DNA of 19,592 bases from an uncultured Prevotella sp. (lineage in GTDB: Bacteria > Bacteroidota > Bacteroidia > Bacteroidales > Bacteroidaceae). Each line of letters opens with the position of its first letter. Positions within the stretch are counted from its first letter, which is position 1. The stretch spans positions 1 through 19,592 of the forward strand of contig CAKQDQ010000036.1 in assembly GCA_934229335.1 (NCBI GenBank), read 5' to 3'. The notes below the pieces were generated by a model, which ran no database searches, was not told the origin of the DNA, and saw only the letters and a list, made by a program, of their open reading frames with translations. Below, in pieces: positions 6,900 to 16,397 of the stretch. Made by a program: the position numbers and the translations under genes.

Positions 6900-9800
6900 T
6901 TATAACAACGTAATGCCCATTATTCCGACAACAATATCGTTAGAGAGACACCTCAGTTTGAATTGTCTTACTTTCTTATTTTTGTTAAGTTGCATTGTCA
7001 GAATCTGTGCTGCACCACCTTTTAGTTCACGTCCATACACCTCGGTTGCAGGTATTCCCATCTCTTTACCGAGTTCACGTGACACTTTTCCTGTTGACAA
7101 GCTTACACGTACAGGCTTCAATGTACAGGTTTTGAACGCTTTATTATCAACGAAATAATCTTGTTCTATAGGGCAATAATTATATGGAGGATAAAGTTTT
7201 AACGTGTCTTTTGTGCCGTCAGTGTACTCCGCTATTATTAAAGCATTGTCAATATGTACCTGCATATGGTTCGTACTACCTGCAAGCAATATTGAGGCAG
7301 CTTGCGCTTTTCGCGGTTTCTGAACTGGAATAACAATAGAATCAGGATAATTATCCCATAGAGACGCAAAAGCTATATTCTTTCCAGTCTGCGGTGTAGA
7401 GAATTTTATTCCTGCTATTGATACGGTGTTGTTTACTACTTGAGAACGGAACGCAGAATCGTTAATTTCGACAGTAAACTTAGGGTGACACCATTCACCT
7501 ATGCCTTGAATTGGTATTTCAAGGGATGTTGACTGTGGCCGCGGAGAAACATACTCGTTACGGAATATGTCAGTGACATTTGCATTATACGAGGCGACTT
7601 TTCCCATATCGACCGTATATTGCTTTTTCGAACTTCTAATCTCGTTGGAGCGTATTATTTCTCTTACCCACATAGTATCAGGCGCGACACTTGCCTCATT
7701 CTCTTTTAATGGCTTAGGGCAATCAAAGGTTATTGTCTGGCACTCGTCATCATTACCTATGTAATCATTGTAGCCGCCTTCAGCACCATTTATCCTCACC
7801 ATTATTTGAAGCGGATGTCTGAATGACTGTTTTATCTCTATTTGAGCTTTGTCTCCTTGGCGTTTATATTTATAGGAGATGTAAGGGGTCTTAACTTCTA
7901 CACTATCCCAAGTCAATGGGAAACCTGGTCTTATTACACATTTGCCGTCTAATGCTTGCGGTACAATACCAAAGAGTCCCTGTAAGTAAGTACGTGCAGA
8001 AATTCCAATATTGTCACCAAAATCGCGATAAGACTCGCCTCTTGCCGCATCGTAATAGCTTATCTGACCGAAATTAGCAGGTGAACATCCAAGATACATC
8101 TGATCCATCATATTGGCTCGCAACAGTTCATAACCTTCCTCAGCTCTACCAGCTTCAAAGAAAGCAAGGGCTGTATGCATAATTTCCGCAGACGCCACGT
8201 TATTAATAGACCATGAATAAGGTAACCAATCTGTTGTAGATATGATGTCTCCCACATCTATTCCCTTTGTAGAAGACTCTACTTTTATATGTGGAATGTA
8301 CCTATTCACATACTCAGTACACGAATACCGTTGTTGGGGTGTTCCAACTCCACAGTCTATCGGAGTGTAAACACTCCATAACGCTGCATCATCATGAACT
8401 CGTTTCAATCCCATTCCGTCTTTATATTCTGCCCAATGACCAGAATACCCCGCTGTACTGTCTGCCACGTATCTCCCTGTCTTACCAGCATTTACCCATA
8501 GATTCTCATTCATAGATTCAAGTATTCTATCAGCTTCTTTCTGGTAAGGTACAAAGTCTTCTCCTATTATCTTCGCCACTTTAGCCGCAAGCAAATTGCC
8601 ACGATAGTTGTATGCAGAAGAATGTGTCACGCCTCCACCGTTGTAATACAAAGCATCGCTTGCCCAAATACAGCAATAGGCGTCATACAGTCCATCATTA
8701 TCTTTATCAAAATTTCTTTTCTCCCATGCTAAGTGCGACTTTAACACAGGCCACATCTTTTTCAAGTAAGCAGTATCTGCATCATACTGAAAATGCCACA
8801 ACAATTCGTCTATGTAGTTAAGATTCATGTCATAGTGATGCATAATATTCTTTTTGTTCGGATTTCTACATATATACCCATTGCTATACATCTGTGTTCC
8901 CCACTTTTTCTCAGCCCTTGCAAGATTGTTTGTCTTGTCTTGTGTAGGCGATTCTATAGTTGGCTCTACATCAGTAACCTGCGAGTTGGCATAAGCATCA
9001 AAATGTTTAATGGCTCTGTCATTCCAACCTAAAACATCTCCAAGATATCCAGCACGCCAGCCAGCAAGTGGCATACGCCAACCTATTGCTCCATGTAACC
9101 ATGTTTCGCCATCCCACGCGCCGTCAGCAGCAAGCGTCAACGCTGAACCTATTGTATTGATGTATGGGTCAGGAGTAACAAATTTTACTCTCTCTGACAT
9201 TGACTCGAAATATGAACGCGCCTCAGAGAATGACTTAGATATTGAAGTAAAGTCTTTCAGGTGTGATGGTATGATGTTCAGAAGGTGGCCTTCTTCTTTC
9301 GACCCACTGTATTTGGTCGTTACAATAGCAGCACCTCTGAAACTTGCTTCTTTAACATACAGTCCGTCATCTATTGGAGATGGCTCGAAACTCCCTGCTT
9401 TATCCGCTCCAATATCACCATTCCTGCGCAGCTTTGGGTTCGCGATGTTACACATTAACGCTTTAATATGAACACCTTTATTATCAAACCCTTGCGCTTC
9501 AATCTTCCAGAAACCTCCTTCCTCCGTTGGCATCATAACGCACTCAATAGAAAGCACAGCGTTTTTACCCCATCTGTCATCTTTTAGCACATAGGTGCGC
9601 CTACCTTTTCCATACAAGGCTTTGCAATACTGCACCGTTTCCAGTTTTACTCCGTCTATAACAAAACGAACGTTACGGTACACTTTCTGCTTATACAAAG
9701 CAAAGATAGGCATATCTGATGTTTCTATTCTATAGTCCGTATTTGAGCCATATAGTGCCCTTGTGTACCTATTGTTACCATTAACACAGGCGAAAGCGTC

Positions 9801-9947
9801 TCCTTCAGGGAAATACTGCTGTGCTCGTGGCAACATACCTGTAGGTCTATTATTTGAGAATGACTCTATATAGTCACCTACTTTCTTTCTCTGCGACCAT
9901 GCACTCATTGTTACACACATAAGTGCAAGAAGCATTTTTTTCTTCAT
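6900..9947 (-). CDS. secreted DUF4450 protein, putative six-hairpin glycosidase-like enzyme, 1015 aa
   Basis: The start at 9947 is chosen because it gives a signal peptide (MKKKMLLALMCVTMSAWSQ, probable cleavage before Gln); the upstream in-frame ATG at 9977 only adds a polar stretch. The layout resembles DUF4450 proteins of Bacteroidetes. A beta-rich N-terminal domain covers about 20-260. A helical (alpha/alpha)6-barrel-like middle follows (about 265-690), rich in conserved-looking aromatic and acidic segments (DGAWDGETWLHGAIGWRM, HHYDMNLNYIDELLWHF, FDKDNDGLYDAY, RVHDDAALWSVY, STTDWLPYSW). The C-terminal region is beta-sandwich-like. Such architecture is typical of glycoside hydrolases acting on complex glycans in the periplasm or at the cell surface, but substrate and catalytic residues cannot be assigned here. 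No SusC/SusD or other carbohydrate genes are next to it. It is the last gene of the operon, 63 bases after rarA. Confidence 0.85.
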   Translation of the reverse strand: MKKKMLLALMCVTMSAWSQRKKVGDYIESFSNNRPTGMLPRAQQYFPEGDAFACVNGNNRYTRALYGSNTDYRIETSDMPIFALYKQKVYRNVRFVIDGVKLETVQYCKALYGKGRRTYVLKDDRWGKNAVLSIECVMMPTEEGGFWKIEAQGFDNKGVHIKALMCNIANPKLRRNGDIGADKAGSFEPSPIDDGLYVKEASFRGAAIVTTKYSGSKEEGHLLNIIPSHLKDFTSISKSFSEARSYFESMSERVKFVTPDPYINTIGSALTLAADGAWDGETWLHGAIGWRMPLAGWRAGYLGDVLGWNDRAIKHFDAYANSQVTDVEPTIESPTQDKTNNLARAEKKWGTQMYSNGYICRNPNKKNIMHHYDMNLNYIDELLWHFQYDADTAYLKKMWPVLKSHLAWEKRNFDKDNDGLYDAYCCIWASDALYYNGGGVTHSSAYNYRGNLLAAKVAKIIGEDFVPYQKEADRILESMNENLWVNAGKTGRYVADSTAGYSGHWAEYKDGMGLKRVHDDAALWSVYTPIDCGVGTPQQRYSCTEYVNRYIPHIKVESSTKGIDVGDIISTTDWLPYSWSINNVASAEIMHTALAFFEAGRAEEGYELLRANMMDQMYLGCSPANFGQISYYDAARGESYRDFGDNIGISARTYLQGLFGIVPQALDGKCVIRPGFPLTWDSVEVKTPYISYKYKRQGDKAQIEIKQSFRHPLQIMVRINGAEGGYNDYIGNDDECQTITFDCPKPLKENEASVAPDTMWVREIIRSNEIRSSKKQYTVDMGKVASYNANVTDIFRNEYVSPRPQSTSLEIPIQGIGEWCHPKFTVEINDSAFRSQVVNNTVSIAGIKFSTPQTGKNIAFASLWDNYPDSIVIPVQKPRKAQAASILLAGSTNHMQVHIDNALIIAEYTDGTKDTLKLYPPYNYCPIEQDYFVDNKAFKTCTLKPVRVSLSTGKVSRELGKEMGIPATEVYGRELKGGAAQILTMQLNKNKKVRQFKLRCLSNDIVVGIMGITLL

Positions 9948-10010
9948 TATAAAGTTAGTTTGTTGGTAAGTTATCAAGTTGAATCATTTACTTTTTACTG
10001 TAAAAGAAAA

Positions 10011-11282
10011 TTATTGCTTATACCTATCACCCCAAGTGCGTAACATATTCTGATAGAGTTTCTCTTCTGAAGGCATGTGCTGAGCATGCCACAATCGTTC
10101 ATTTGCTACTGCATCTGGGAGATATTGTTGAGGGATGAAGTTCCCCGGATAGTCATGAGGGTACTTGTATCCATCGTGATACCCCAACTGCTCCATCAGT
10201 TTTGTTGGTGCATTGCGTATATGCAATGGTACAGGCTGGTTACCTGTACTTTTCACCAACTGTAGCGCAGAATTTATCGCATTGTAAGCTGAGTTACTCT
10301 TGGGGGAGCAAGCAAGATATATACAAGCCTCAGCAAGAGCTATACGTGCCTCTGGCCAACCTATCTTCATAACAGTATCAAAGGCTGCATTAGCAAGCAG
10401 CAGAGCATTGGGGTTTGCCAAACCTATATCTTCTGACGCACTTATAACAAGACGACGAGCAATAAACTGCGGGTCCTCTCCTCCCTCTATCATTCGCGCC
10501 ATCCAGTATATTGCGGCATCAGGGTCACTGCCACGAATACTTTTTATGAACGCAGAGATAATATCGTAGTGCATCTCACCTTGTTTATCGTAGGCTAAGG
10601 GATTCTGCTGCAATCTGTTTACTACCAATTCGTCTGTTATCTCTACCGTCTCGGTAGACTCTGACTCTACTACGAGTTGTAGAATATTTAACAGTTTACG
10701 GGCGTCCCCACCGCTATATCTCAACAATGCAGACGTTTCCGTTAGCTTAATGTTACGTTCCTTCAACTCTACGTCTGTTGTTATAGCTCTACGTAACAGT
10801 TCTTCCAAATCCTCCTTATCTAAAGGCTTTAACACGTACAGCTGACATCTGGAAAGCAATGGACGTATTACCTCAAATGAAGGATTCTCCGTTGTCGCTC
10901 CTATCAATGTCACGATACCACGTTCTACTGCTCCCAATAATGAGTCTTGCTGTGACTTTGAAAAACGATGTATTTCGTCTATAAACAATATCGGTGACGA
11001 CTGAGAGAAGAAACGATTATTTTTTGCTTTTTCTATAACATCTCTCACGTCTTTTACACCACTTGTTACTGCCGACAATGTATAGAATGGCGTATTGAGT
11101 TTATTGGATATTATATGCGCCAATGTAGTCTTACCTACACCAGGAGGACCCCATAGGATAAAGGAGGAGATATGTCCTGAGTCTATCATGTTTCTCAACA
11201 CCGCTCCCTTTCCTACGAGATGCTTCTGTCCTATGTATTCGTCCAGACTGTTCGGACGTAATCTTTCCGCTAAAGGTGGCAT
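10011..11282 (-). CDS. rarA: replication-associated recombination protein A (RarA/MgsA), AAA+ ATPase, 423 aa
   Basis: RarA is a homotetrameric AAA+ ATPase related to clamp loaders and to eukaryotic WRNIP1; it acts at stalled replication forks. The sequence shows the family N-terminus PPLAERLRPNSLDEYIGQ, Walker A GPPGVGKT at 45-52, Walker B with the DEIH box (LFIDEIHRF, around 99-107), the sensor-1 segment LIGATTENPSF (126-136) and an arginine-finger region PLLSRCQ. The C-terminal half carries YDKQGEMHYDIISAFIKSIRGSDPDAA-type and EDIGLANP motifs typical of the MgsA helical tetramerisation domain. At 423 residues it is close to the usual length (about 420-450). It starts six bases after the ygiQ stop, and the DUF4450 gene follows, so it is in an operon. 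Confidence 0.97.
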   Translation of the reverse strand: MPPLAERLRPNSLDEYIGQKHLVGKGAVLRNMIDSGHISSFILWGPPGVGKTTLAHIISNKLNTPFYTLSAVTSGVKDVRDVIEKAKNNRFFSQSSPILFIDEIHRFSKSQQDSLLGAVERGIVTLIGATTENPSFEVIRPLLSRCQLYVLKPLDKEDLEELLRRAITTDVELKERNIKLTETSALLRYSGGDARKLLNILQLVVESESTETVEITDELVVNRLQQNPLAYDKQGEMHYDIISAFIKSIRGSDPDAAIYWMARMIEGGEDPQFIARRLVISASEDIGLANPNALLLANAAFDTVMKIGWPEARIALAEACIYLACSPKSNSAYNAINSALQLVKSTGNQPVPLHIRNAPTKLMEQLGYHDGYKYPHDYPGNFIPQQYLPDAVANERLWHAQHMPSEEKLYQNMLRTWGDRYKQ

Positions 11283-11288
11283 ATTAAT

Positions 11289-13205
11289 TTATTTTTTCTT
11301 TTTCGTGTTTGCTGACGATTTTTTTACTCTGTTGCCAGACGTAAAATTGGGGTTGTATGATTTTTTCTTATCCCGGCTTTCTTGACCACGTCTACACTCT
11401 TTCTCTGTTCTTTTATTTTCTCTGTCTCGCTGCTTTTCTCCGCCGTAAGATTTTGATGACTGTCTATCATCCTTATACCAAAAGAAATATTGCCTTTGTG
11501 CAAGCTTCTCCTTTTGTGTTTTAGCACTAAATACAGGCTCTAACGTATAAGGATCATAGCCTGTATACCATGTCTCTGTTGAAACCGTCATCGGAGTTGG
11601 CGTAAAGTCCTGTACCTGTTCCAGCTTATATCCCATTCTTTTTGTCAAATCAGCAAGCTGAGCCATATCTTTCTCGGTACAGCCGGGATGTGACGAAATG
11701 AAGTAAGGTATCAACTGTTGGCGTAATCCCTCTTCTGCATTTATCTTGTCAAAAATCTTTTTGAACTCTCCAAAGAGCTTAAAAGATGGCTTTCGCATAT
11801 AATGCAACACTGTATCAGAGGTATGTTCTGGTGCTACTTTCAAACGACCACTGACGTGTTTACATATAAGCTCACGGGTGTATTGACGAGCTGTCTCGTT
11901 GATTTTCTCGTCTTTCGATTTATGTAGCAAGAGATCATAGCGTACTCCTGAGCCAATAAAACTCTTCTTTATCTCCGGCATAGAGTCTACGGCGTGATAG
12001 ATTTCTAACAGTGGAGCATGATCTGTCACAAGATTAGGACACACCTGAGGGTGAAGACATGATGGTTTCTTACAAGCTTCACAGGCTTTAAGATTACGAC
12101 CATGCATGGCATACATATTAGCCGATGGACCACCGAGATCTGATAGATAACCTTTGAACCCTGGCAGCTTGATAACTTCACGTACTTCCTTCAGTATGCT
12201 TTCCTTTGAACGACTCGCTATGAATTTGCCCTGATGGGCGGATATAGTACAAAACGCACAACCACCGAAACAACCTCTATGCAAATTCACTGAGAATTTT
12301 ATCATCTCGTATGCAGGTATGCGCTTGTCTTTGTATTTGGGATGTGGAACTCTCTGATACGGCAAATCGAAAGAACGATCTATTTCCTCCGTTGTCATTG
12401 GTGGATAAGGGGGATTAACAACTACATACTGACCATCCACTGCCTGCAACAAGCGTTGTGCATGCATCTTATTGGACTCCTCCTCTATATGTCTGAAGTT
12501 CTCGGCTTGTGCTTTTTTGTTTGCAAGACATTCCTCATGCGAATGTAACACGATGTCATCTTGACATATTCCTGCTGGTATATCCTGCTCTTTACACATA
12601 TATACGATTTGAGGAAGATGTCTTAAATCCGTCAAGCTTTTGCCTTGTGACAAACCTTCTGCCAATGCTACTGTGATTTTTTCACCCATACCGTAGGTTA
12701 TCATATCAGCTCCAGAGTCGCACAGTATACATTTTCTAAGCCTATCCTCCCAGTAGTCATAATGCGTAAGACGACGTAAAGAAGCCTCTATTCCTCCTAA
12801 TATTACAGGAACGTCTGGATACAAAGACTTCAATATCTTTGTATATACAATAGACGGATATTCTGGTCTACAATCGTGTCTTCCATCTGGTGAATAGGCA
12901 TCCTCTGAACGCAGACGCTTATTGGCAGTGTATTTATTTACCATCGAGTCCATACTGCCAGGTGATATGCCAAAGAACAGTCTTGGCTTGCCCAGTTTTT
13001 TGAAATCACGATAGTCTCCGTGCCAATCGGGCTGAGGCACAATGGCTATCTTATAGCCAGCCGCCTCCAAAGTGCGACCTATTACCGCGGCACCAAAAGA
13101 AGGGTGATCAACATAGGCGTCTCCTGAAAAAAGTATGATATCAAGCTGCTCCCACCCTCTTAGTTCACATTCTTTCTTTGTCGTAGGAAGGAAATCAGTC
13201 AACAT
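11289..13205 (-). CDS. ygiQ: YgiQ family radical SAM protein, 638 aa
   Basis: Numbering uses the ATG at 13205 (MLTDFLPTTKKE), which matches the usual N-terminus of the family; the ATG at 13229 would add eight residues and enlarge the overlap with the upstream gene from 11 to 35 bases. Family landmarks are DIILFSGDAYVDHPSFGAA near residue 22, GGIEASLRRLTHYDYWED near 137, and the radical SAM cluster CFGGCAFC with cysteines at 312, 316 and 319 (CxxxCxxC). This cluster binds the [4Fe-4S] that cleaves S-adenosylmethionine. A second Cys-rich stretch (CEACKKPSCLHPQVC) follows. The last 60 or so residues are Lys/Arg-rich low complexity, probably disordered. The reaction of YgiQ proteins is not established as far as I know. 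The next gene, rarA, starts six bases on. Confidence 0.95.
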   Translation of the reverse strand: MLTDFLPTTKKECELRGWEQLDIILFSGDAYVDHPSFGAAVIGRTLEAAGYKIAIVPQPDWHGDYRDFKKLGKPRLFFGISPGSMDSMVNKYTANKRLRSEDAYSPDGRHDCRPEYPSIVYTKILKSLYPDVPVILGGIEASLRRLTHYDYWEDRLRKCILCDSGADMITYGMGEKITVALAEGLSQGKSLTDLRHLPQIVYMCKEQDIPAGICQDDIVLHSHEECLANKKAQAENFRHIEEESNKMHAQRLLQAVDGQYVVVNPPYPPMTTEEIDRSFDLPYQRVPHPKYKDKRIPAYEMIKFSVNLHRGCFGGCAFCTISAHQGKFIASRSKESILKEVREVIKLPGFKGYLSDLGGPSANMYAMHGRNLKACEACKKPSCLHPQVCPNLVTDHAPLLEIYHAVDSMPEIKKSFIGSGVRYDLLLHKSKDEKINETARQYTRELICKHVSGRLKVAPEHTSDTVLHYMRKPSFKLFGEFKKIFDKINAEEGLRQQLIPYFISSHPGCTEKDMAQLADLTKRMGYKLEQVQDFTPTPMTVSTETWYTGYDPYTLEPVFSAKTQKEKLAQRQYFFWYKDDRQSSKSYGGEKQRDRENKRTEKECRRGQESRDKKKSYNPNFTSGNRVKKSSANTKKKK

Positions 13206-13500
13206 TCTCTTCTGGTTTGTGTTCACCATAAAGTACTATTAGATTATGTAATGCTGTTGCTTTCATGTTTGGATGATAAATAACATTAAAGCACAAATCC
13301 ATAAGTGGAAGGTCTGTAGCCCCTGTTGACTCTACCAAAGCTCGGACATTTAGGCGCAATTTATCTAACACACTATCATCGATAATGCCATTACTGTCTA
13401 CAAGATTACGAAAGAGTGAGAAACGATCTATTGTTTGCAGATTTTCATCTGTTATATCTATGCTTCTCGTACCGGAAACATTTGAAATAATTTTGTACAT
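13195..13500 (-). CDS. small protein of unknown function, 101 aa
   Basis: I do not recognise a family. The protein begins MYKIISNVSGTRSIDITDEN and ends KATALHNLIVLYGEHKPEENVD. It has a mixed alpha/beta look, no signal peptide and no membrane segment, and one Cys (LCFNV). It is supported as real by position: it lies 23 bases after the amidase gene, and its 3' end overlaps the start of ygiQ by 11 bases (or 35 with the longer ygiQ start), the pattern of translationally coupled operon genes. The acidic tail is encoded in the overlap. Confidence 0.72.
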   Translation of the reverse strand: MYKIISNVSGTRSIDITDENLQTIDRFSLFRNLVDSNGIIDDSVLDKLRLNVRALVESTGATDLPLMDLCFNVIYHPNMKATALHNLIVLYGEHKPEENVD

Positions 13501-13523
13501 TTTATTTGCTGTTTTTGTTAGAA

Positions 13524-16394
13524 TTATCTTATCAAAAAATCAAGAATCCCTCTCATGACGGATGCTCTTTGAGCGGAATTTTTTATACATTCAAACGGGA
13601 ACCCCATTACAAATGTTTTCGTATTCAACGGACAAGCTACTGCTGCTGTTTGACCATCAGAGTACTGCATTGCAACAAACGCGTCATTGCCAACAGGTTT
13701 CAGCACATCACTCTGAACTGTTGCATAATGATAAGGGTTTGTTGTGTTGGTCAATAACGATGTCTGTTGTAAACCAATTACCAGATAGTTAGCCCCTCGT
13801 ATAGTTCCACCCCCTTGGATATTCAACACATCTTTCAGAAAGTTATTTTCTTCTTCAGTACGCATATCACTGCATAGGTATGACCCACTAACGAGCAATG
13901 CGCCACAACGAGATTGACAATACGCGTTTAGCTGCTTCTGTAGCTGCTTAGGAAAAGCACGATAAACGGTATGTGTTGACTCTACATACTTCTCATTACC
14001 AACAAGTAAATCAACAACATCATAGTCGTTGAGAGTCACATCCCCCAACTCTACCACATCTTTTGAACAACTTGACACATTGTATTTATTAGCAGACAGA
14101 GCGGCAAGAGTGTGTTCCGCAACATAGTTAAAACTATTGCCTGCGACGAAGCGTCCAGCAAGCTCCTCTCCTGAGTATGCGAACGTACCGCGACCTTCTT
14201 TGCCAGCTGTTTGAGTAGAATACACTTGCTGAGCTCCTAACCATCCTGCTGTTACACCATATGACAGTCCTGGATCATCATTTATATCAAACCCTTTCTC
14301 ATCATACGTGTCAATCACCGTAGGACCCGACAGACGCTGAAAGCCATTGACTACAAGTATATTCTTTGCTTCAGGTCCATGCCACACCACACACAGTTCT
14401 TCTGTAGGGAAACTCTCACCACCTCCATTCACCGCAGAGACACGAAATCTATACAGCAAATCTTTTTCTAAATGCTGTACGAAATGTGATTTCTCGATAT
14501 TTCGACCATTATCATAATCAAAACCACCCATTGCCATATAGACATTATAAGAACGTGGATACGCTGTTGATTCTTCTTTATCTTTTTGAGCGGTCCAGTT
14601 TAATACAGCATTACCTTGCTTATCTAACGTAACACTGAAGTTGACAGGAGCCAATGGCGCAACAACCACTTTTTCGCCATGTGCCTTTGCTTCATACCTC
14701 AATATTGTCTTGTATATAGAACGTGCAAGAGTAAATTTGAATTCTGGATCATGTCCCAACTTCATATCAGGAAAACTCTGGTGTGACAATGTCTCAAAGA
14801 TAGCGGAAGGCATTGCCGGCAATCTTGTTTCAGAATAGTTGCGGTCATACAAATCACGCCACTTCCAATCACCATACTTAGAAACTATGTCTTTTTTTGA
14901 CTGTTGCAACAACATTTCACAAAAGTCCTTCGAATGTGAACGTGATACACCCGCATATAGTTTTCCATCATTAAAATCTGTTGTACAAATTGCAAGCGAG
15001 CCATATATTGATTTCATATCATTATCATACCCGGCATCTGAATGTACAGCCAGACACAAATCTATAGGCACGGCTTTTCCTTCTTTCGTCGGAACATAAG
15101 GCGAACCACCAGCAATCCAGTTAGTCATCAAAGACCTACAGTTTATATCGTCCTTATAATCATCCTCACCTTGATAAAGAGAATATATAGAGTAAGGCAC
15201 TCCTGCCCACTGCGCGTAATACCTTGCTCCTTCAAGGCATCGCGGCATTCCGCTGATCATACCTCCACGAGAGACATTACCCATTCCACCTCCAAACCTC
15301 ACAGCATCAGTTGTCACAACGCCCTTAGAAGACGACAAAGTTGATACCTCTACACGATTATAATCATTATTACCCTTATCAAATTCAAAAGTGCCAAGGT
15401 ATACCCACGTACCACCTCCCATTTTTTGATTAACTCTGAACTCTGTACGTTGTCCTTGATGGTACACTGTGTAATGGGCGTCATCAATACTGTTAGCAAG
15501 ACTTGCATAACTTACATACACAGCATACCTACCCGATTCAGGGATTGTCGGTTGATATATAGCGATAGTCGGATTATCTTTATTTGTTGTAGCTGCTTGT
15601 CGTACGGTGCCTTGTTCAAATGGATTATAGTTATCATCTATTACCCCTTTTGGCATAGCGAATCCACATAGCGATGCGTTCTTCCATTTACCCGTAGATA
15701 AAATTTCCTTGTATCCTACTACATTAACATCATCATTATCAACAATCACCTCATTGACTTGCCAATCACGCTCTCGAGGCGTAAAAACATTAGCTCCTGC
15801 CTTTTCCAGCATTGGAATCAAATAAGGAACGACTATAGTTTGAGTAAACAAATCTTCATTAGTGCAGAACATATTAGGTCTTTGCCAACGCCATTTTCCC
15901 TTGGCCTTATCATAAAAACAACCATGACTTGCCCATACCGACAAATGCTTTCCTTGCAAGCCGTTTATCACGCTGTGAGGTATTGAAACATTTGTAACCC
16001 ACGGTTTTCCTGTCCAAGACACATCTCCCCACCAGCCTTTACGTTTCTTTTTCGTGCTATTCTCCTTAACAGGAGTCGTTTGTGCTAAATCTTCTGTTAT
16101 GCTTTCTAAAGCTATCCCGTTTACATATATTCGAACTTCAAAATCTTTATAGTTTTTAGGCAGTGCTTTATGCACATCTTTTGTTGTCGATTTATATATT
16201 TTCTTTATATCCTTTGTCGTCAATCGTTGCTTTCCAAAATTGTCATCCATATAGAGAAGAATAGCCTTGTTCTTCTCATCTATTTGCATTTCCTTCAAGT
16301 GCTTTTCAAAGGACAACGCATAAATAGGCATACTGATACCAAGACAGCATACCAAACATATCGTTTTATATAGTTTTTTTAACATTGTCAACAT
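13524..16394 (-). CDS. secreted N-acetylmuramoyl-L-alanine amidase-like protein with golvesin-like and FnIII domains, 956 aa
   Basis: The protein is exported (signal peptide to about residue 26, LVCCLGISMPIYA; the start could also be three codons later). The Amidase_3 zinc-hydrolase pattern is split along the chain: WASHG with H157, NEDLFTQTIVVPYLIPMLEKAGANV with E180, then IDLCLAVHSDAG with H451, and MPSAIFETLSHQSFPDM with E534 as the likely catalytic Glu, followed by a typical DPEFKFTLARSIYK end. Between E180 and H451 lies a golvesin/Xly-type carbohydrate-binding-like domain (about 260-368: IPESGRYAVYVSYA, GGGTWVYLGTFEF, TTDAVRFGGG). A fibronectin type III domain spans about 580-672 and a Rossmann-like C-terminal domain about 675-956. 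Similar proteins are often annotated as xanthan lyase or FnIII proteins, so the true substrate, peptidoglycan or another glycan, is uncertain. It sits in an operon after the acyltransferase. Confidence 0.85.
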   Translation of the reverse strand: MLTMLKKLYKTICLVCCLGISMPIYALSFEKHLKEMQIDEKNKAILLYMDDNFGKQRLTTKDIKKIYKSTTKDVHKALPKNYKDFEVRIYVNGIALESITEDLAQTTPVKENSTKKKRKGWWGDVSWTGKPWVTNVSIPHSVINGLQGKHLSVWASHGCFYDKAKGKWRWQRPNMFCTNEDLFTQTIVVPYLIPMLEKAGANVFTPRERDWQVNEVIVDNDDVNVVGYKEILSTGKWKNASLCGFAMPKGVIDDNYNPFEQGTVRQAATTNKDNPTIAIYQPTIPESGRYAVYVSYASLANSIDDAHYTVYHQGQRTEFRVNQKMGGGTWVYLGTFEFDKGNNDYNRVEVSTLSSSKGVVTTDAVRFGGGMGNVSRGGMISGMPRCLEGARYYAQWAGVPYSIYSLYQGEDDYKDDINCRSLMTNWIAGGSPYVPTKEGKAVPIDLCLAVHSDAGYDNDMKSIYGSLAICTTDFNDGKLYAGVSRSHSKDFCEMLLQQSKKDIVSKYGDWKWRDLYDRNYSETRLPAMPSAIFETLSHQSFPDMKLGHDPEFKFTLARSIYKTILRYEAKAHGEKVVVAPLAPVNFSVTLDKQGNAVLNWTAQKDKEESTAYPRSYNVYMAMGGFDYDNGRNIEKSHFVQHLEKDLLYRFRVSAVNGGGESFPTEELCVVWHGPEAKNILVVNGFQRLSGPTVIDTYDEKGFDINDDPGLSYGVTAGWLGAQQVYSTQTAGKEGRGTFAYSGEELAGRFVAGNSFNYVAEHTLAALSANKYNVSSCSKDVVELGDVTLNDYDVVDLLVGNEKYVESTHTVYRAFPKQLQKQLNAYCQSRCGALLVSGSYLCSDMRTEEENNFLKDVLNIQGGGTIRGANYLVIGLQQTSLLTNTTNPYHYATVQSDVLKPVGNDAFVAMQYSDGQTAAVACPLNTKTFVMGFPFECIKNSAQRASVMRGILDFLIR

Positions 16395-16397
16395 TGA

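Noticed and set aside
9010..9471. 153-codon plus-strand ORF antisense to the DUF4450 gene
   Set aside because: It is a shadow of the strongly supported minus-strand gene, with no family signature, promoter or neighbours.
9950..9957. TAACTTTA on the minus strand just ahead of the DUF4450 start, resembling a -7 box
   Set aside because: The last base does not fit TAnnTTTG, the nearest TTG is 17 rather than about 20 bases upstream, and the gene is only 63 bases after rarA. Left unassigned.
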